Below are positions 43,220 to 54,040 of a stretch of 64,000 bases of DNA, piece after piece. Both the position numbers and the translations under genes were made by a program. The stretch is from Hetaerina americana (taxonomy: Eukaryota; Arthropoda; Insecta; Odonata; Calopterygidae): the NCBI GenBank assembly GCA_022747635.1, contig JAKTNV010000018.1, positions 1,524,001 to 1,588,000 of the forward strand, written 5' to 3'. The notes under the pieces were generated by a model. The model had not been told where the DNA came from. It did not search any database and was given only the letters and a program-made list of their open reading frames with translations. The stretch's first letter is position 1; each line of letters begins with the position of its first letter.

Positions 43220-43871
43220 AGGGTTGCTCTTCACATCTTGAGCTTTGATAATACTAAGTGCTTTAGGTGCCATCTGATATTTCCATTTAGTAGTTTGACC
43301 CTTTAAACGATATCTTTCTTCGGAACATTTTGTCGTTGGATCGTAACTTGTGTTATTTGCAGTGACTCGAAAATTTTGTCTCAGCGAAAGAATGGAGTTA
43401 GTTCGTGACGACTTTCGTGCGATGATTTTTTACGACTTTCGACGTGAATTATCACTCATTTCCCCTCTTAGCGATGAAGCCTCATCCTTTGCCACTGAGA
43501 CAAGCTGGCATAACGAATTCCACCATGGCCGCCGTTCGCTTGGAGACGAAAGTCGTGAAGGTTGTCCAAAATCAGTTTTTGTGCCAGAAAGTATTGATGC
43601 TGTGCAAGAACAAGTCATGCGACTTATCGTGAGATTGAGGCATCTTTGGGGATCAGTATGACGAGCATCAATAAGATATTGCATGAACATTTTGCTGTGA
43701 AAAAAATTTGTTCGCGTTGGATCCCGCATAATTTGATAAAAGCTAAAAATAGATGCTCGTGTCAATTGGTCCTAAGAAACGCTCAACAAATACTACAATC
43801 GCGGCGCATCAAAAGCTGTGCATAACATCTACACAGGTGACGAATCTGACGATGACAATCTATGCATATGA

Positions 43872-44103
43872 AATTTGTTGTCTCAGGCGTAACTTTGTGG
43901 AATTTGCATAACATATTGAAATGTAATGAAATAATTGACTTTGTAATTCCATACACTTTATTTAAAAACACACGACCCAGGTTTCGACGTTGAACGTCAT
44001 CATCAGGCCTGATGATGACGTTCAACGTCGAAACCTGGGTCGTGTGTTTTTAAATAAAGTGTGTGGAATTACAAAGTCAATTATTTCATTACATTTCAAT
44101 ATG
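43872..44103 (+). mobile_element. Hairpin PLE derivative inserted in mariner
   Basis: Flanked by a perfect 12-bp target duplication, ctatgcatatga (43860-43871 and 44104-44115), which lies in mariner coding sequence. Structure: tail of 40 nt (43872-43911, core tctcaggcgtaactttgtgg), then two 96-nt arms (43912-44007, 44008-44103) in perfect register with one mismatch and no spacer. No coding capacity. Arms differ from the PLE at 31966 but the tail is clearly related. Confidence 0.92.
44009..44041 (+). ncRNA. Hammerhead core in hairpin PLE derivative
   Basis: CUGAUGA, bulged U, stem II GACGU/ACGUC with a short UCA loop, GAAA, a short ACC/GGU stem III and C at the cleavage position (GUC). Its mirror image is on the minus strand at 43974-44006. 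Because the two arms meet at agg|cct, the 5' strand of stem I has been lost, so self-cleavage of a single copy is doubtful. Confidence 0.65.
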
Positions 44104-44745
44104 CTATGCATATGAGCCCGAAACAAAACAGCAATCCACTGTCGTATGGGTTTTCCAAGGCGAGCCAAATCCGACGAAAGTGATTCATGAACGAAGCACA
44201 TCGAAGCAAATTATCGCCTGTTCATTCGAAATAACTAGATACGTGACAACCGTACCGCGAGAGAAACGTAGAACTGTGAATTATGAATGGTACACGAGCA
44301 TTTGTTTGCCACAAGTGCTCAGTGAAATACGGAAAAAGAAGCGGTAACGAAGGATAATTCTTCATCATGGCAATGGGCAAGCTCTCAAAGATCGGATGAA
44401 ACAACTAACTACCAATTTGACTGGCCGAAACGTCGAATTGATTGGTCATAATCCACCGTACAGCCCTGATTTAGCACGAAATGACTTCTTTCCATTCCAG
44501 TTTATCAAGAAACAATTGCGTGGCCGACGTTTTTCGGCGCCTGTAGAAGTCGTTGATCAAATCAAAAACCATGTTTAAGGAGGTACGTACCTCGATCGGA
44601 GTGGAAAAGTGCCACGGAAATTGGTTCGAGCGCATGAAAAAGTGTATTGATTATAATTAAGAATACTCCGAAAAACAATAAAGCCACTTTCAACAATAAA
44701 TTACTCTTTGCACCATTAGCCTGATATTATAAATAGCAACCCTTA

Positions 44746-46024
44746 TAGTAATAATAATTATTATTATGACATTGGAAACAGTTATCAGGGTATAATATCC
44801 CCACACCCTCTCCTTATAACATCAATCAATCAAATCTCTATCTCCGCTTTTATAAGTAACGTCTGACGAAGAAAGTGCACTTCCGCTAGTGCCTTCTTCG
44901 CCAAATTCGCAGAAACCCCTTCTTCGATGGTTTGCCTATCCTTATCAGTTGTCTGATGGCATCGCAACCTTCTGCAAATCCCGTTCCTATTCCCTAGTGA
45001 AGGCGTTCTCTCTCAATTTGATGATGGTGTTTTCTTCTGGTTAAGTAAGCACTTAAACAACATAGTTACGCTAATGATTCCTCCCCCCCCCCCGAGTCAC
45101 ACAGCTACCATTTCTTGTCGTTTTCCACATTCCATCGTATTTTCACGTATCCTTCGCTCTCTCTCGCGTGTATATTTGGACTGGGATTCTAGCAGCACAA
45201 ATAGATTCGGTTCACGAAAGTCACTGTTATTACCACAAATATATTATTATTAAAATCCATCCATCGGAGTAAATTGAAATTACGTTTTCGTATAGCACCC
45301 AATTTTACTTCACAATTCATTTCGCATTTGTTTCAGGGCGAAAACTGAATTATTAGGGCCTCGGCAAATCATTTAGCGCCACAAAATCATAAATTGAAAA
45401 ATATGTCAAAATAGTCTCATTTCTCACACATTGTCACCATCTCGACGATGTTAATTTTATCGTGTTACACCGTGCCTCACATTCACGTTAAGAGTCGAAG
45501 CGGATGTGTTTAATGCCGATCCCAGTTCCACTGAGCATTAGCATACACGTTATTAACTGAAAATAGTATATGAGATTTTAGACATGACATGGACGATCTG
45601 ATTGATGCCCGACGTGATTTCACTATCTCAGAAAATCGTGGTGCAAAAATTGTCAACCATGGAAAAAAGATATCGTAAGGAAAATAGTGTCCCACGAGAC
45701 AGAGGGAGGCTTGATTGGACGATGCGAGCATTTTTAACCATTTGCTAGGTAAGCGAAATGTATTTTCAGTTTGCGATGCCGTGTTAAGGGAAGTGCTTAG
45801 AAGTGAATGGCGTTTATGTGGAAAATTAAAGTAGGTTTGCTGGAAACTAAAACACTCTAAAACTGAAAACCTTTTCGACGAATATTTTTTTGACGACCAA
45901 ATGGCCACGACAAATAATAACCCCCGTATCGCATGTCAACCTGATGCATCCTTCTTCGTCGCATTTAAGCAATAGTCATGTCCCCTCTGTTTCATGTCAT
46001 GAAAACATCAGCGAAACACAGATG
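44746..46024. other. No recognised gene
   Basis: A 132-codon minus-strand frame (45510-45908) and fragments of + frames in the same place (LDDASIFNHLLGKRNVF) are open but match nothing I know. A C-run lies at 45084-45093. Confidence 0.35.
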
Positions 46025-46039
46025 ATTGCCATTCAAAGG

Positions 46040-46280
46040 TGAAGTGTGCTCGGGTATGGATTCCATACTGCATCCTTGGGTGCCATTGTTTTTTTTTCGA
46101 TAATAGTATATGTATTTGCATGCGTGTAGAATGAAAGGATTTTTGCATGAGTGTATACACCACTGTAGGTATAGTTTTTCATGTAGGTGTTGATTTTGCT
46201 TGTGGTATTGCCCCTTTTTACGGCTGTTGACTTAAGACCCCCCGCCACACGACCTTGCGGGATATTACGTAGACGTATAT
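46040..46280 (+). mobile_element. CR1-like LINE 3' UTR
   Basis: UTR blocks 'gtatatgtatttgcatgcgt', 'gaatgaaaggatttttgcat', 'ctgttgacttaagaccccc', 'cgccacacgaccttgcggg' and a terminal tattacgtagacgta. Confidence 0.75.
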
Positions 46281-47264
46281 TCCAGTAAGATATTTAAATA
46301 AGTGGAGGGAGAGTTGCTGTGCTAATCAGCCAATGGATTTCGACCTTTTTTTTAATAATATCTGTTTGGTGGAGTCATTTTGGATGAATTTAGGACCTCA
46401 ACTCTTCGTCAAAGTTACGTCAGTGAGCCTTTTGGTGCCCGTTCATTCGTCCTGTACGTATTGACACCAGTGTCCATCAATTTGGAAAGAGTGAGCGACC
46501 AATGACGCGGGAGTCATCGGATGGGGGTGCACGGTGGGGGAGAGAGACGAATGCAGACGAAAGCCGCGGGGAATGGAGTGTCACGAACACGTCATCGTTT
46601 TCCGCGTAAGAGCGCTCTTAATGCTCTGCCAATGAAAGCGCGGTCGAAATAGATATGGAGGAGATTTGATTCACTCCGCGCGAATCATAGTTTTTCGTGA
46701 GTTTGCCGTCGAGTGGTGAGCTTAAAAAAATAATGGCGTCGCAGTGCATCGATAAAGGGTGGTTCTGCTAGAGGCGAGACAGCGAGCGGAATGAAGACTG
46801 AAATCTTATCGTTTTACGTCAAGAGTTTACGTAAATATTTTCTTAATTTTTACTCCGCACTGCTATGCCACAATAAACTGAAAGGAACGTTCTTGCAAAT
46901 TAAAAACCGAAGAAATATGGTGTCGTGTGCTTTTAGGATTATTGTTTTAAACCAATCGCCGCGATGGTATCACTTGTAATCGTGCATAGTAGTTGTTAGT
47001 TACCCTTTTGGTGAAATTACACCAGAGTCAATCAGGATGGGAAAGTGTTTTTGCCAGAGTTTCAGGCAATAAGTCTAGGATAGCCTCGTGTCATTCAATC
47101 AGTGGAATCTTCTCTGGATCCAGGAATATCGCATGCTTTCTGCCGATTAAGGAATGCATACGAAATGTAACACTCATTTGAGTTTTTCATCCAATTCCTT
47201 GGATAGAGGAATCCTTGAATCCCCTGTATTCACTCTACTATATTACTACCGAGAATGCGCATTT
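46281..47264. other. No recognised gene
   Basis: 46430-46790 is GC-richer; otherwise AT-rich. Short frames only. Confidence 0.35.
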
Positions 47265-47430
47265 AACAAAATATTGTTCGCATGAATGTACATATACGCC
47301 ACTGTGAATATGAATTTGCATGTATGTGTTGGTTTTGAATGTGATTTTGTTCCCTTTTACGGGTGGTGACCTGACACCCCCCGCCACACGCCCACACACG
47401 CATTATGGCGTATTATGTAGATGTAGATGA
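47265..47430 (+). mobile_element. CR1-like LINE 3' UTR, end
   Basis: 'tttacgggtggtgacctgac', 'ccccgccacacgcc', terminal tattatgtagatgtagatg. Confidence 0.8.
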
Positions 47431-47799
47431 ATATTAAACTAAACAATCTCGTGTCCCCTAATTAACTAGCAATGTTAGAGTGCTCATTATTGAAGTCACC
47501 ATACATATGCAGATGTGAAGTACGCATCTCCCAACGGTTTTATTATTTGTCTGTGGGCACCGATTGCAGGCCAAGGCCATTATGCTGACCAGCACGAATC
47601 GGAAGATACCACCGAGAAGTTATCATGCCACCAGGATTAAGCAAGTGCAGCACAAGTTCATCATGGGCATTCAGCAGCGCAATTTTTAATAAGCAAATAT
47701 TCGTCTTCCATTGTCTCTTTATCTTTCGCATCAGCCCACCCCTTTTCCTCATGCTGCAAATAAAATGAGCAGCGCTCGATTTTTACGTATCAGACGGAG
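47431..47799. other. No recognised feature
   Basis: Nothing supportable seen. Confidence 0.35.
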
Positions 47800-47960
47800 G
47801 AACCGTGCGGGTGGCCTGCTACAATCAAGGCCGTGGGTTCGATTTCCATCCCCCACCCATTCCTTACACTTCTCCCTTTCTTTGGTCCTTCTGTCGCATC
47901 TCGGTCGACCGCAAATGCATGACCCATCAACGAGCCCTGCCTCACGACGAGTCCGGCAAA
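47800..47960 (+). mobile_element. Possible tRNA-derived SINE relic
   Basis: A box B-like gggttcgatttcc (47824-47836) follows a weak box A region (gcgggtggcctgctac). The downstream body is not shared with the other SINEs in the window. Could also be a chance match. Confidence 0.35.
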
Positions 47961-48144
47961 CATTATAGCATCCAAATTATCGTTGCAGACACCTTTTTTC
48001 TTTCATTCGTATCGTTTCAGTACGTATGGACCCACTGAAATGTGACAATTTAGAGAAGTCAGTTTTATTTAGAATAATTAACATTTTTCGGATATTTACT
48101 TATTTTTTTGTACTATTGAAAAATAAGAAATCATTTTCACGGTA

Positions 48145-48410
48145 ATGCAACAATTTCAGGGTGTGAAAATTATTCGCCTTGACCGGGATTCGAACCCGGA
48201 TCCATCGATGTCCGGTCGAGTGCTTTAGCTAGTTAAGCTATTAAGGCTTCCTCTTAAGCTCTGCAATTTTCCGGATCCGGGTTCGAATCCCGGTCAAGGT
48301 GGATGATTTTTGCACTCTGAAAATGTTGCATTGAAGTGCATACTAGCGGATGACTCCGTTAAAAGTTGCTGTGGTGGCATCTCACGCAGTTTCTTTGGAA
48401 TTTTCACAGT
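48145..48410. mobile_element. SINE family C, fold-back pair with tRNA-like head
   Basis: The left copy reads on the minus strand: a tRNA-like sequence starting gccttaatagcttaactagc, then box B gggttcgaatcccgg and an acceptor-like 3' side tcaaggc, then the start of the body. The right copy is on the plus strand from about 48275 (gatccgggttcgaatcccgg) through the body to 'gtttctttggaattttc'. Both arms end in the same 'tgttgcatt' type sequence. The tRNA-like part has mismatched stems, so it is a SINE head rather than a working tRNA gene. Confidence 0.7.
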
Positions 48411-48654
48411 ATTTTCAAGCCATGTGCAGTAAAAATAATCGTAATATACCGTCCTCTCGTTCGCCTATGTCCGTACACATTCTCCTGGCTGAAACATTAA
48501 AGTTACATTAACGTTAAAAGTTATTGGACTGAGCAAAATCAGTGGCGATCGAACAGACTGCTACCATGGCTTTTTTACCGGGTCTCCAATCCCTCAGGTT
48601 CAGGTCCTCAGGTTTCTACGGGCTTTCAATAGTTGCCAAAGCTGAACGCTCTAC

Positions 48655-50186
48655 TTAGTATTAACAATGAGTGAGTGCTTCCTTTCGTGACTCACCCAAC
48701 TTTCTTTTTTTCCACAGTTACACGGAGGGGTAAAACATTTCCCTATGAAGTGTAAGTAGGAGTTGAAGTTCCCATGCCCAGTTAACACTTGTATGCTTGC
48801 TGAGGAGTGTTTAATATTTAATTTAATCCGGTCATCTATGTTCGGAAATATACGATGCGCTTTCTTTCCCTTTTCTGTTCTGTTCCATTCGTCGTTCCAT
48901 TCTCTGTGTGTTTCCTGTCTCAGTAGTCTTTCAAACTTTGATATTTGTACTGCATTTTCTGCATCTAACGAGAGGTTGAAATACTCTATATTTCATTTTT
49001 TCCTCCATTTGTTTAGAGCGATTCTTTCCCAAATTCGGTATTTTAGAGGTGGAGTTGCAGCCACTATACAGAGTGCGTCGCAGCTCACGGTGGAATAGCT
49101 GTTGCACATCGCTATCAAGCAGGCGCGCTCTGTCTCCTTTAGCTTTCTCTCGAATCTTGCGAGATTGACTCTGTGGGACCAAATTTCGCACCCATAAGTG
49201 ACTATGGGTATTACTACTTCCTCATAGATGTTTTCCATCGGTTTGAGGCCATATGTACAACGGCAAAGCCTTCTTATGGCACCAAAGATAGTCTTAACCT
49301 TCGAGCAAGTGTAGTTCACGTGAGGTTGGAAGGTAAGTTTATCGTCTATGTGTATGCCGAGGTATTTAAAGGTCTTCGTTCTCTTTAGCTGTTTCCCATT
49401 GGTTTTACATGCCGGGTTTCTTAATATATTTGCTCCTAGGGTCATGTATTGGCTTTTTTCTATGGATAACTTCAGTTTGTTACTTTTTGCCCAGGTTTCT
49501 AGGATAAGTAGAGTTTTTTCCGCCAACATTTCCAGCTCTTTTCTGCTGTTTCCAGGGATAGTTACTGCAATGTCATCCGCATATGCGATAATATCGCACC
49601 TATCCGGGAGTTCTTCTCTTAAAAGCGAATTGGTTAAGAGGTTCCACAAGGTTGGGCCAAGAACCGAACCCTGTGGGCACCCCTTCGTGGCTACTTTAGA
49701 GAACTTGAGGTGTTTGCTGGAGTATTCTATCACGCTGGTTGTTTGAGACCCTTAAATATTTTAGTTCTTTAATTACGGATGGCCATCAGACGGAATCAAA
49801 AGCGCCTTTTATGTCTATAAAAACCACCATGGTGTATTTGCAATCGTTGGTAGTTAGTCTCCGCAGTTTAGTTATGGCATCAATTGTGCTTCTCCCTGGA
49901 GTAAACCCGTATTGCTTGGGGTGGTAGATCTGGCATTCCCCAGCCTCTTCTATAATTCTCTTTTTAATTAGTCTCTCCATTACCTTTCCCAGCTCTGGGA
50001 AGAGAGTGATTGGTCGGAATGCTTCAGCGTTCGCTGGGTCCTTACGCTTATCCTTTAGAATAGCGTGTAGCTTCCCAAGTTTCCAGGTGTTTGGAAAGTA
50101 TTAGAGGACTATACAATCATTAATGATATTGGTTAGCTCTCCTGAGATAGGCTGACACAGTTTTCTTATTACAGTACCCGGAATCT
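48655..50186 (-). mobile_element. R1-like LINE, 5'-truncated
   Basis: The minus strand carries the RT and C-terminal region of an R1/LOA-type non-LTR element, from the RT start (IPGTVIRKLCQPISGELTNI) to a C-terminal GHGNFNSYLHFIGK...CNCG motif. The endonuclease and upstream ORF are absent; homology stops at about 50186. It is the only element of its kind in the window. Confidence 0.85.
48655..50186 (-). pseudogene. R1-like reverse transcriptase, broken
   Basis: Order from the right: FRPITLFPELGKVMERLIKK, PKQYGFTPGRSTIDAITKLR, VVFIDIKGAFDSV (first catalytic Asp), then a short break near 49735-49790. The long frame 49733-48993 follows with TKGCPQGSVLGPTLWNLL, DIIAYADDIAVTIPG (catalytic Asp pair intact), MTLGANILRNPACK, FKYLGIHIDDKLTF and VTYGCEIWSHRV. 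Another shift near 49000 leads into LLRQETHREWNDEWNRTEKG and the GHG / CxC terminal motif. At least two frameshifts; polymerase motifs themselves look intact, so it is a moderately young fossil. Confidence 0.88.
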
Positions 50187-50234
50187 AATCTAATCTCACC
50201 CCACTACTGTAATTTTTTAAATACACAGGTACCT

Positions 50235-50866
50235 ATGAAGTCATATGCCGTATCGGTACTTATTGACCTCATTCGGGAAATTGAGAAGGTTCAACGCCGG
50301 GCAGCCGTTTACTTAAAAACTCCTACGATAAAACGAAAAGCGTCACTGAAATGCTTATGGATTTAGGGTGGGAATCATTAGAAGAGAGACGATTCAATGC
50401 AAGAGTGAAATTACTAAATAAATTCAGATCCGCACGTTTCAGCATCGAGGTCTCGCAAATTATTCGCACTCCGACATACATTGGTCCCTTGGATCGTGTT
50501 TAAAAATGTCGAGAAATGGGTGCTAAAGCTAGCAGACTCAGGGACTCCACCGGCCCACGTACAATACGGGATAGCAACTGTAGGGTTATAGGTTGCAAAA
50601 ATCCCACCCTCAGCACCCAGGTAATAATTAGTTCTACTCAATTGCAGGCACTATCACTAACCTCGTCTGTGCTATTGTCAACACCATTTCTTTCCGCATG
50701 ATCTCATTAGAATGCCAATAAATATTGTAGGGCGCGTTACAGTAGTGCTTGCTCTGCTTTGTTTGTTTTTAAGTTTCCCATTCCATCCCTCGTCTGTTGC
50801 CCGTTGACACCATTGTTTGTTGCATTGCCAGGTGGTAGTGGAATTTCGCCTTCCTACTTTTCAAAT
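50235..50866 (+). mobile_element. CR1-like LINE, RT end and part of 3' UTR
   Basis: Coding remains LIREIEKVQRRAAVYLKTPT and KASLKCL-MDLGWESLEERR (frameshifted), then STEVSQIIRTPTY-like and the UTR up to 'tcgccttcctacttttcaaa'. At about 50866 the sense UTR is interrupted by an antisense copy. Confidence 0.8.
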
Positions 50867-51060
50867 TCATCTACATCTACATAATACCCCGCAAGCCACC
50901 ACAAGGGCGTGTGGGGCGGGGGGTGTTAGGTCACCACCCGTAAAAAGGAACAAAACCACATGCAAAATCAACACATCCATGCAAACCTACACCCACAGTG
51001 GCGTATACATTCATGAGAAAATACTTTCATTTTACACGCATAGAAATACATATTATTTTA
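50867..51060 (-). mobile_element. CR1-like LINE 3' UTR, antisense copy
   Basis: Starts catctacatctacataata directly after sense UTR sequence and runs through 'caccacccgtaaaaaggaac' and 'gaaaatactttcattttaca'. It forms a tail-to-tail arrangement with the preceding copy. Confidence 0.8.
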
Positions 51061-51104
51061 TTATTACCCCCATAATAATATTATTGTATTATTACCCGCA
51101 AAAT

Positions 51105-51325
51105 GCATTATTACCCCTATCGTACTACGGTAGGTGAGTTTTGTCAATATAATTAGAGAGATTAAGTGTAGAACAGATGTATTTAAGATGTCATTTTTTC
51201 TACGACTGATAGGGAATCATAATAAAATTGCTCGAACGCGGTAGGGTCATGTTCGGGTAAAATTATTCTGGTGTGTATTCACCCCCTGCCACACACCCTG
51301 GCTGTGGCTTGCAGAGTACTAAATC
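51105..51325 (+). repeat. Dispersed repeat family E (LINE-tail-like)
   Basis: Shares with 56105-56335: 'ttacccc-atcgta-tacgg' near the start, 'gtagaacagat-tatt', 'atgtcattttt', 'gcggtaggg', and the end 'gtgtattcaccccctgccac'. The final part resembles the CR1-like tail, so it is probably the 3' UTR of a related LINE. Confidence 0.6.
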
Positions 51326-51470
51326 AAAATCCCCGCCAGCGGCCGCAAGGGTGTGTGGCGGGGGGCGTTATCACACAACTCGTAAAACAGAATACAACCA
51401 CTTGCAAAACAAACGAAAGCATGCTAATACCTAGCACGTTATTGGATGTTTTACGGTACCCCAAGGTTCA
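51326..51470 (-). mobile_element. CR1-like LINE 3' UTR fragment
   Basis: 'ccgcaagggtgtgtggcggg', then 'acaactcgtaaaacag' and 'ccacttgcaaaacaaacg'. Antisense, diverged. Confidence 0.65.
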
Positions 51471-51474
51471 ACTG

Positions 51475-51675
51475 TTTGTCAGTTGATAGAGTATGCATTT
51501 AGATGCGTGTAAGTTGAGAGGATTTTTGCATGACTATAATATACACTACTGTGGGTATAGGTTTGCATGTATATGTTGATTTCACATGTGGCTTTGTTCC
51601 CTTTCACGGGTGATGACCTAACACCCCCCAGCACGTACCGGCTTGCAAAGTATTGTGTAGATGTATCGTAGATGA
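51475..51675 (+). mobile_element. CR1-like LINE 3' UTR fragment
   Basis: 'gtcagttgatagagtatgca', 'gaggatttttgcatgac', 'cacgggtgatgacctaacac', terminal tattgtgtagatgta. With the previous entry it is an inverted pair. Confidence 0.75.
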
Positions 51676-51709
51676 ATGGTAACTTCGAGGAAACCAATAC
51701 CGCTCTATA

Positions 51710-52590
51710 CGAAGTCTGTACAGAAAGTAACCTCTGTTATGCTATAAAAGATACACTGGATATGCATACAGTATATTAATTATTTTCATTCGAAAACTAC
51801 ATATATTTACTACAAGGGTGGTTTGAAAAGTTTCCGACCCAACAAAGATACAAAACATTTTTACTACAATTTTCTGAGGCCGGAAATTTTTCAGACCACC
51901 CTCGTATATTTATACATATTCGACAAACATATTTAAGCATATGTCAAATCTCTGAACTAGATCAGGAATTCCTTCAACACAAAATTCTCCCGCCTGTGAT
52001 TGAAACCAACCGATGACGGCATGTTAATGTTCCTCGTCTAGACGATCACATAACATTTAGCAATGTCACTTTTCAGTCGTGTTTCCATGAGCAACGGAGT
52101 CGTCGAAATCTATGGAAAACTTCAGATATCGTATCGTGTCGAACGTTTTCATCAATTTTCAGGTGCAGTTCATTGTTCACCAACACAGACAGCCGGCAAT
52201 TACTCGGACATCATCATACATTTCTCATTTCACCCTGAAACGAACAACACTGACACACAACTCCTGTCACTGATCACATTTGGTCCAGAGAGAGCACAAA
52301 TTTTCTAATGATGAATACCAGAGCAGCTTTGAAATATTTTGGATCAGTAACTTAACTGAAAACTTATCACTGGACGAACTTCACATTTGGCTGGAATTTC
52401 AACTGTGTTGTTAATTTTGACTCGCTATTGTAAACAAACGGCAAGCGGCGTGACCTTCCAACAAACACTGCAGCTCGAGGCGTACTGACCTCTACTGTGT
52501 GAGTCAATACCACGACCGTTCGGCTCCCTCTTCCACTAGTCCTCACGCTTCACGACAACGGAGGTCACTTTACTTTCTGTACAGCCATCG
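51710..52590 (-). mobile_element. mariner relic containing a mini-MITE
   Basis: TA-flanked (51708-51709, 52591-52592). Terminal repeats share ctgtacagaaagtaa. On the minus strand the leader matches the mariners at 30950 and 41694; the interior is degraded and lacks a recognisable catalytic region. The C-terminal end reads LVQRFDICLNMFVEYV just before a 92-bp insertion (51813-51904), and the 3' leader resumes after it (FRMKIINI). Confidence 0.8.
51813..51904. mobile_element. 92-bp MITE, mariner-type ends
   Basis: Terminal inverted repeats of 27 bp (caagggtggtttgaaaagtt.. and its partner cgagggtggtctgaaaaatt..), 23 of 27 matching, separated by under 40 bp and flanked by TA (51811-51812, 51905-51906). 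Inserted at the end of the mariner relic. The repeats are of the GGGTGGTTTGAAAAG type common to some mariner families, but no coding partner is in the window. Confidence 0.85.
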
Positions 52591-52609
52591 TATCATAATG
52601 AGTGACTGC

Positions 52610-52800
52610 CTATCTATATATCTACATAATAACCCCGTAATCCGCCGCAAGGGTGTGTGGCGGGAGGTGTTAGCACACCACCCGTTAACTCGAATAAAAC
52701 TACTCGCAAAATCAACACATGTATGCAAACATATACCCACAGTTGCGAATACATCCATACAAAAATATTTACATAAATGTAAATACAGTTTGTTTTTACC
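52610..52800 (-). mobile_element. CR1-like LINE 3' UTR fragment
   Basis: Antisense: atctacataataaccccgt, 'ccgcaagggtgtgtggcggg', 'agcacaccacccgttaac', 'aaaatcaacacatgtatgca'. Confidence 0.75.
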
Positions 52801-53789
52801 AGGCAATCCCGCTTTTCATTTTCCTAGGCTCTTCAGTTCGGGGCGTCCGAGTATCGAGATGAAGTGTTTCCCGTATGAGATGTTCGATTTTACCAGCAAA
52901 AGTGAATACAGCGTATAACCATATTTGCATAATGCTTTTTTCCCGAATCATCTCCCGTCAAAGGAATAATAAGCGCCATCCCCTAAAAGGTGGCCACGGG
53001 GCGAATCCACATTTTGATATCAGGTCATCCGTCCGTCTACGCCGCATCGTTTGAATATCGGCTCCCCTCGAATCCCAGCCGTTTCTCCTTCTCTCCCTAT
53101 TTAATCGGATCAAATTAAACGCGATGGATACGCGACTGGCTGTTTACCTTCCTCATCTGTCAACAAAGTTCACCCCGGGCTTGTACCCTCGTGTTTACGT
53201 CCGATTCCAGCGATAGCGAATCATCTCTTGAACATACTCGAGTGCTATCAAAGCGGTTCGTGTTTCTTAAGGAAAATGTTTCATGATTTCAGCCTTCGTT
53301 CATTAATTTTAATTGGCATAATTTCATCTGGGAAGCTTAACTCTGGCGAGCATTCCTTCCCTAAAACTCACTTCAGTGGTATTTAAATGTAAACGGACTG
53401 GAAACGGAGACGTCCATCAAAGGAGTAAGCCATGTAAAGATAAACCTATTTTCTTTGTTTCCCTCTTTGGTGCGCGGGCTAATTTCTTCGTTACTGCTAC
53501 GATTTCGATCGGCGCCCCCAAGCCGCCCGCCGTGGGAAGGCGGCCGAGGACTGCGCGTGATCGCCTCTCATAAGGGGAGTAGTCCACCGCCCGTCCGCCG
53601 CGGCGCTCTCGTTTAATTTTGTCGTAGGGGTGGACGACACAGATTTCAGTGCCCCTGAGTGACCACACCGGTGTTTGATAGGTCAATCACTTATTACTAA
53701 CAATTGGATTACAAGGGAAACTTACTAATTGAGCGGGCCGGTGTCGGTGAGGTCAGAAGGCAGGTAGGATAGGCACGCAACCTGGACTC
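52801..53789. other. No recognised gene
   Basis: Mixed AT-rich sequence, GC-rich from 53500 to 53640. Short overlapping frames only. Confidence 0.35.
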
Positions 53790-53843
53790 ATACGAGGGAG
53801 ACCGGGAAGGACACGGAGAAGAGAAGGGGAGAAAAGGTTGGTT

Positions 53844-54040
53844 GGCGCTTCTGGTCTCCTACGAGGGAGACCGGAGAGAGCGCGGGGGAGGCAAGGGAAG
53901 GGCCAGGGTCGGCGCTTCTGGTCTCCTACGAGGGAGACCAGAGAGAACGCGGAGGAGGCAAGGGAAGGGACAGGGTCGGCGCTTCTGGTCTCCTACGAGG
54001 GAGACCGGAGAGAGCGCGTGGGAGGCAAGGGAAGGACAGG
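53844..54040. repeat. 67-bp tandem repeat, about three units
   Basis: Units start at 53844, 53911 and 53978 (ggcgcttctggtctcctacg), a constant 67-bp step; a diverged partial unit precedes at about 53790. Each unit holds a 7-bp inverted repeat, ggtctcc/ggagacc, around tacgag. Since 67 is not a multiple of 3, each unit is read in a different frame, so the open frames here are not protein-coding. Confidence 0.9.

Larger units (their letters stand above)
43220..44743 (+). mobile_element. mariner (SETMAR-type) relic containing a PLE hairpin
   Basis: Ends share agggttgct (left about 43219-43227; right complement at 44735-44743, followed by TA). The transposase is spread over three frames: from 43392 MELVRDDFRAMIFYDF, NEFHHGRRSLGDESREG, ESIDAVQEQVM; then AYEPETKQQSTVVWVF, PNPTKVIHERSTSKQ, RRTVNYEWYTSICLPQVLS, and PPYSPDLARNDFFPFQF with FIKKQLRGRRF. 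The frames are broken by stops and frameshifts, and by a 232-bp PLE insertion at 43872-44103. Closely related to the relic at 6820-7284. Confidence 0.9.

Noticed and set aside
48180..48250. Possible functional tRNA gene on the minus strand
   Set aside because: Box A and box B and an acceptor-like end are present, but the stems are mismatched. The sequence continues into a dispersed SINE body and has relatives at 11865 and 26915, so it is a SINE head.
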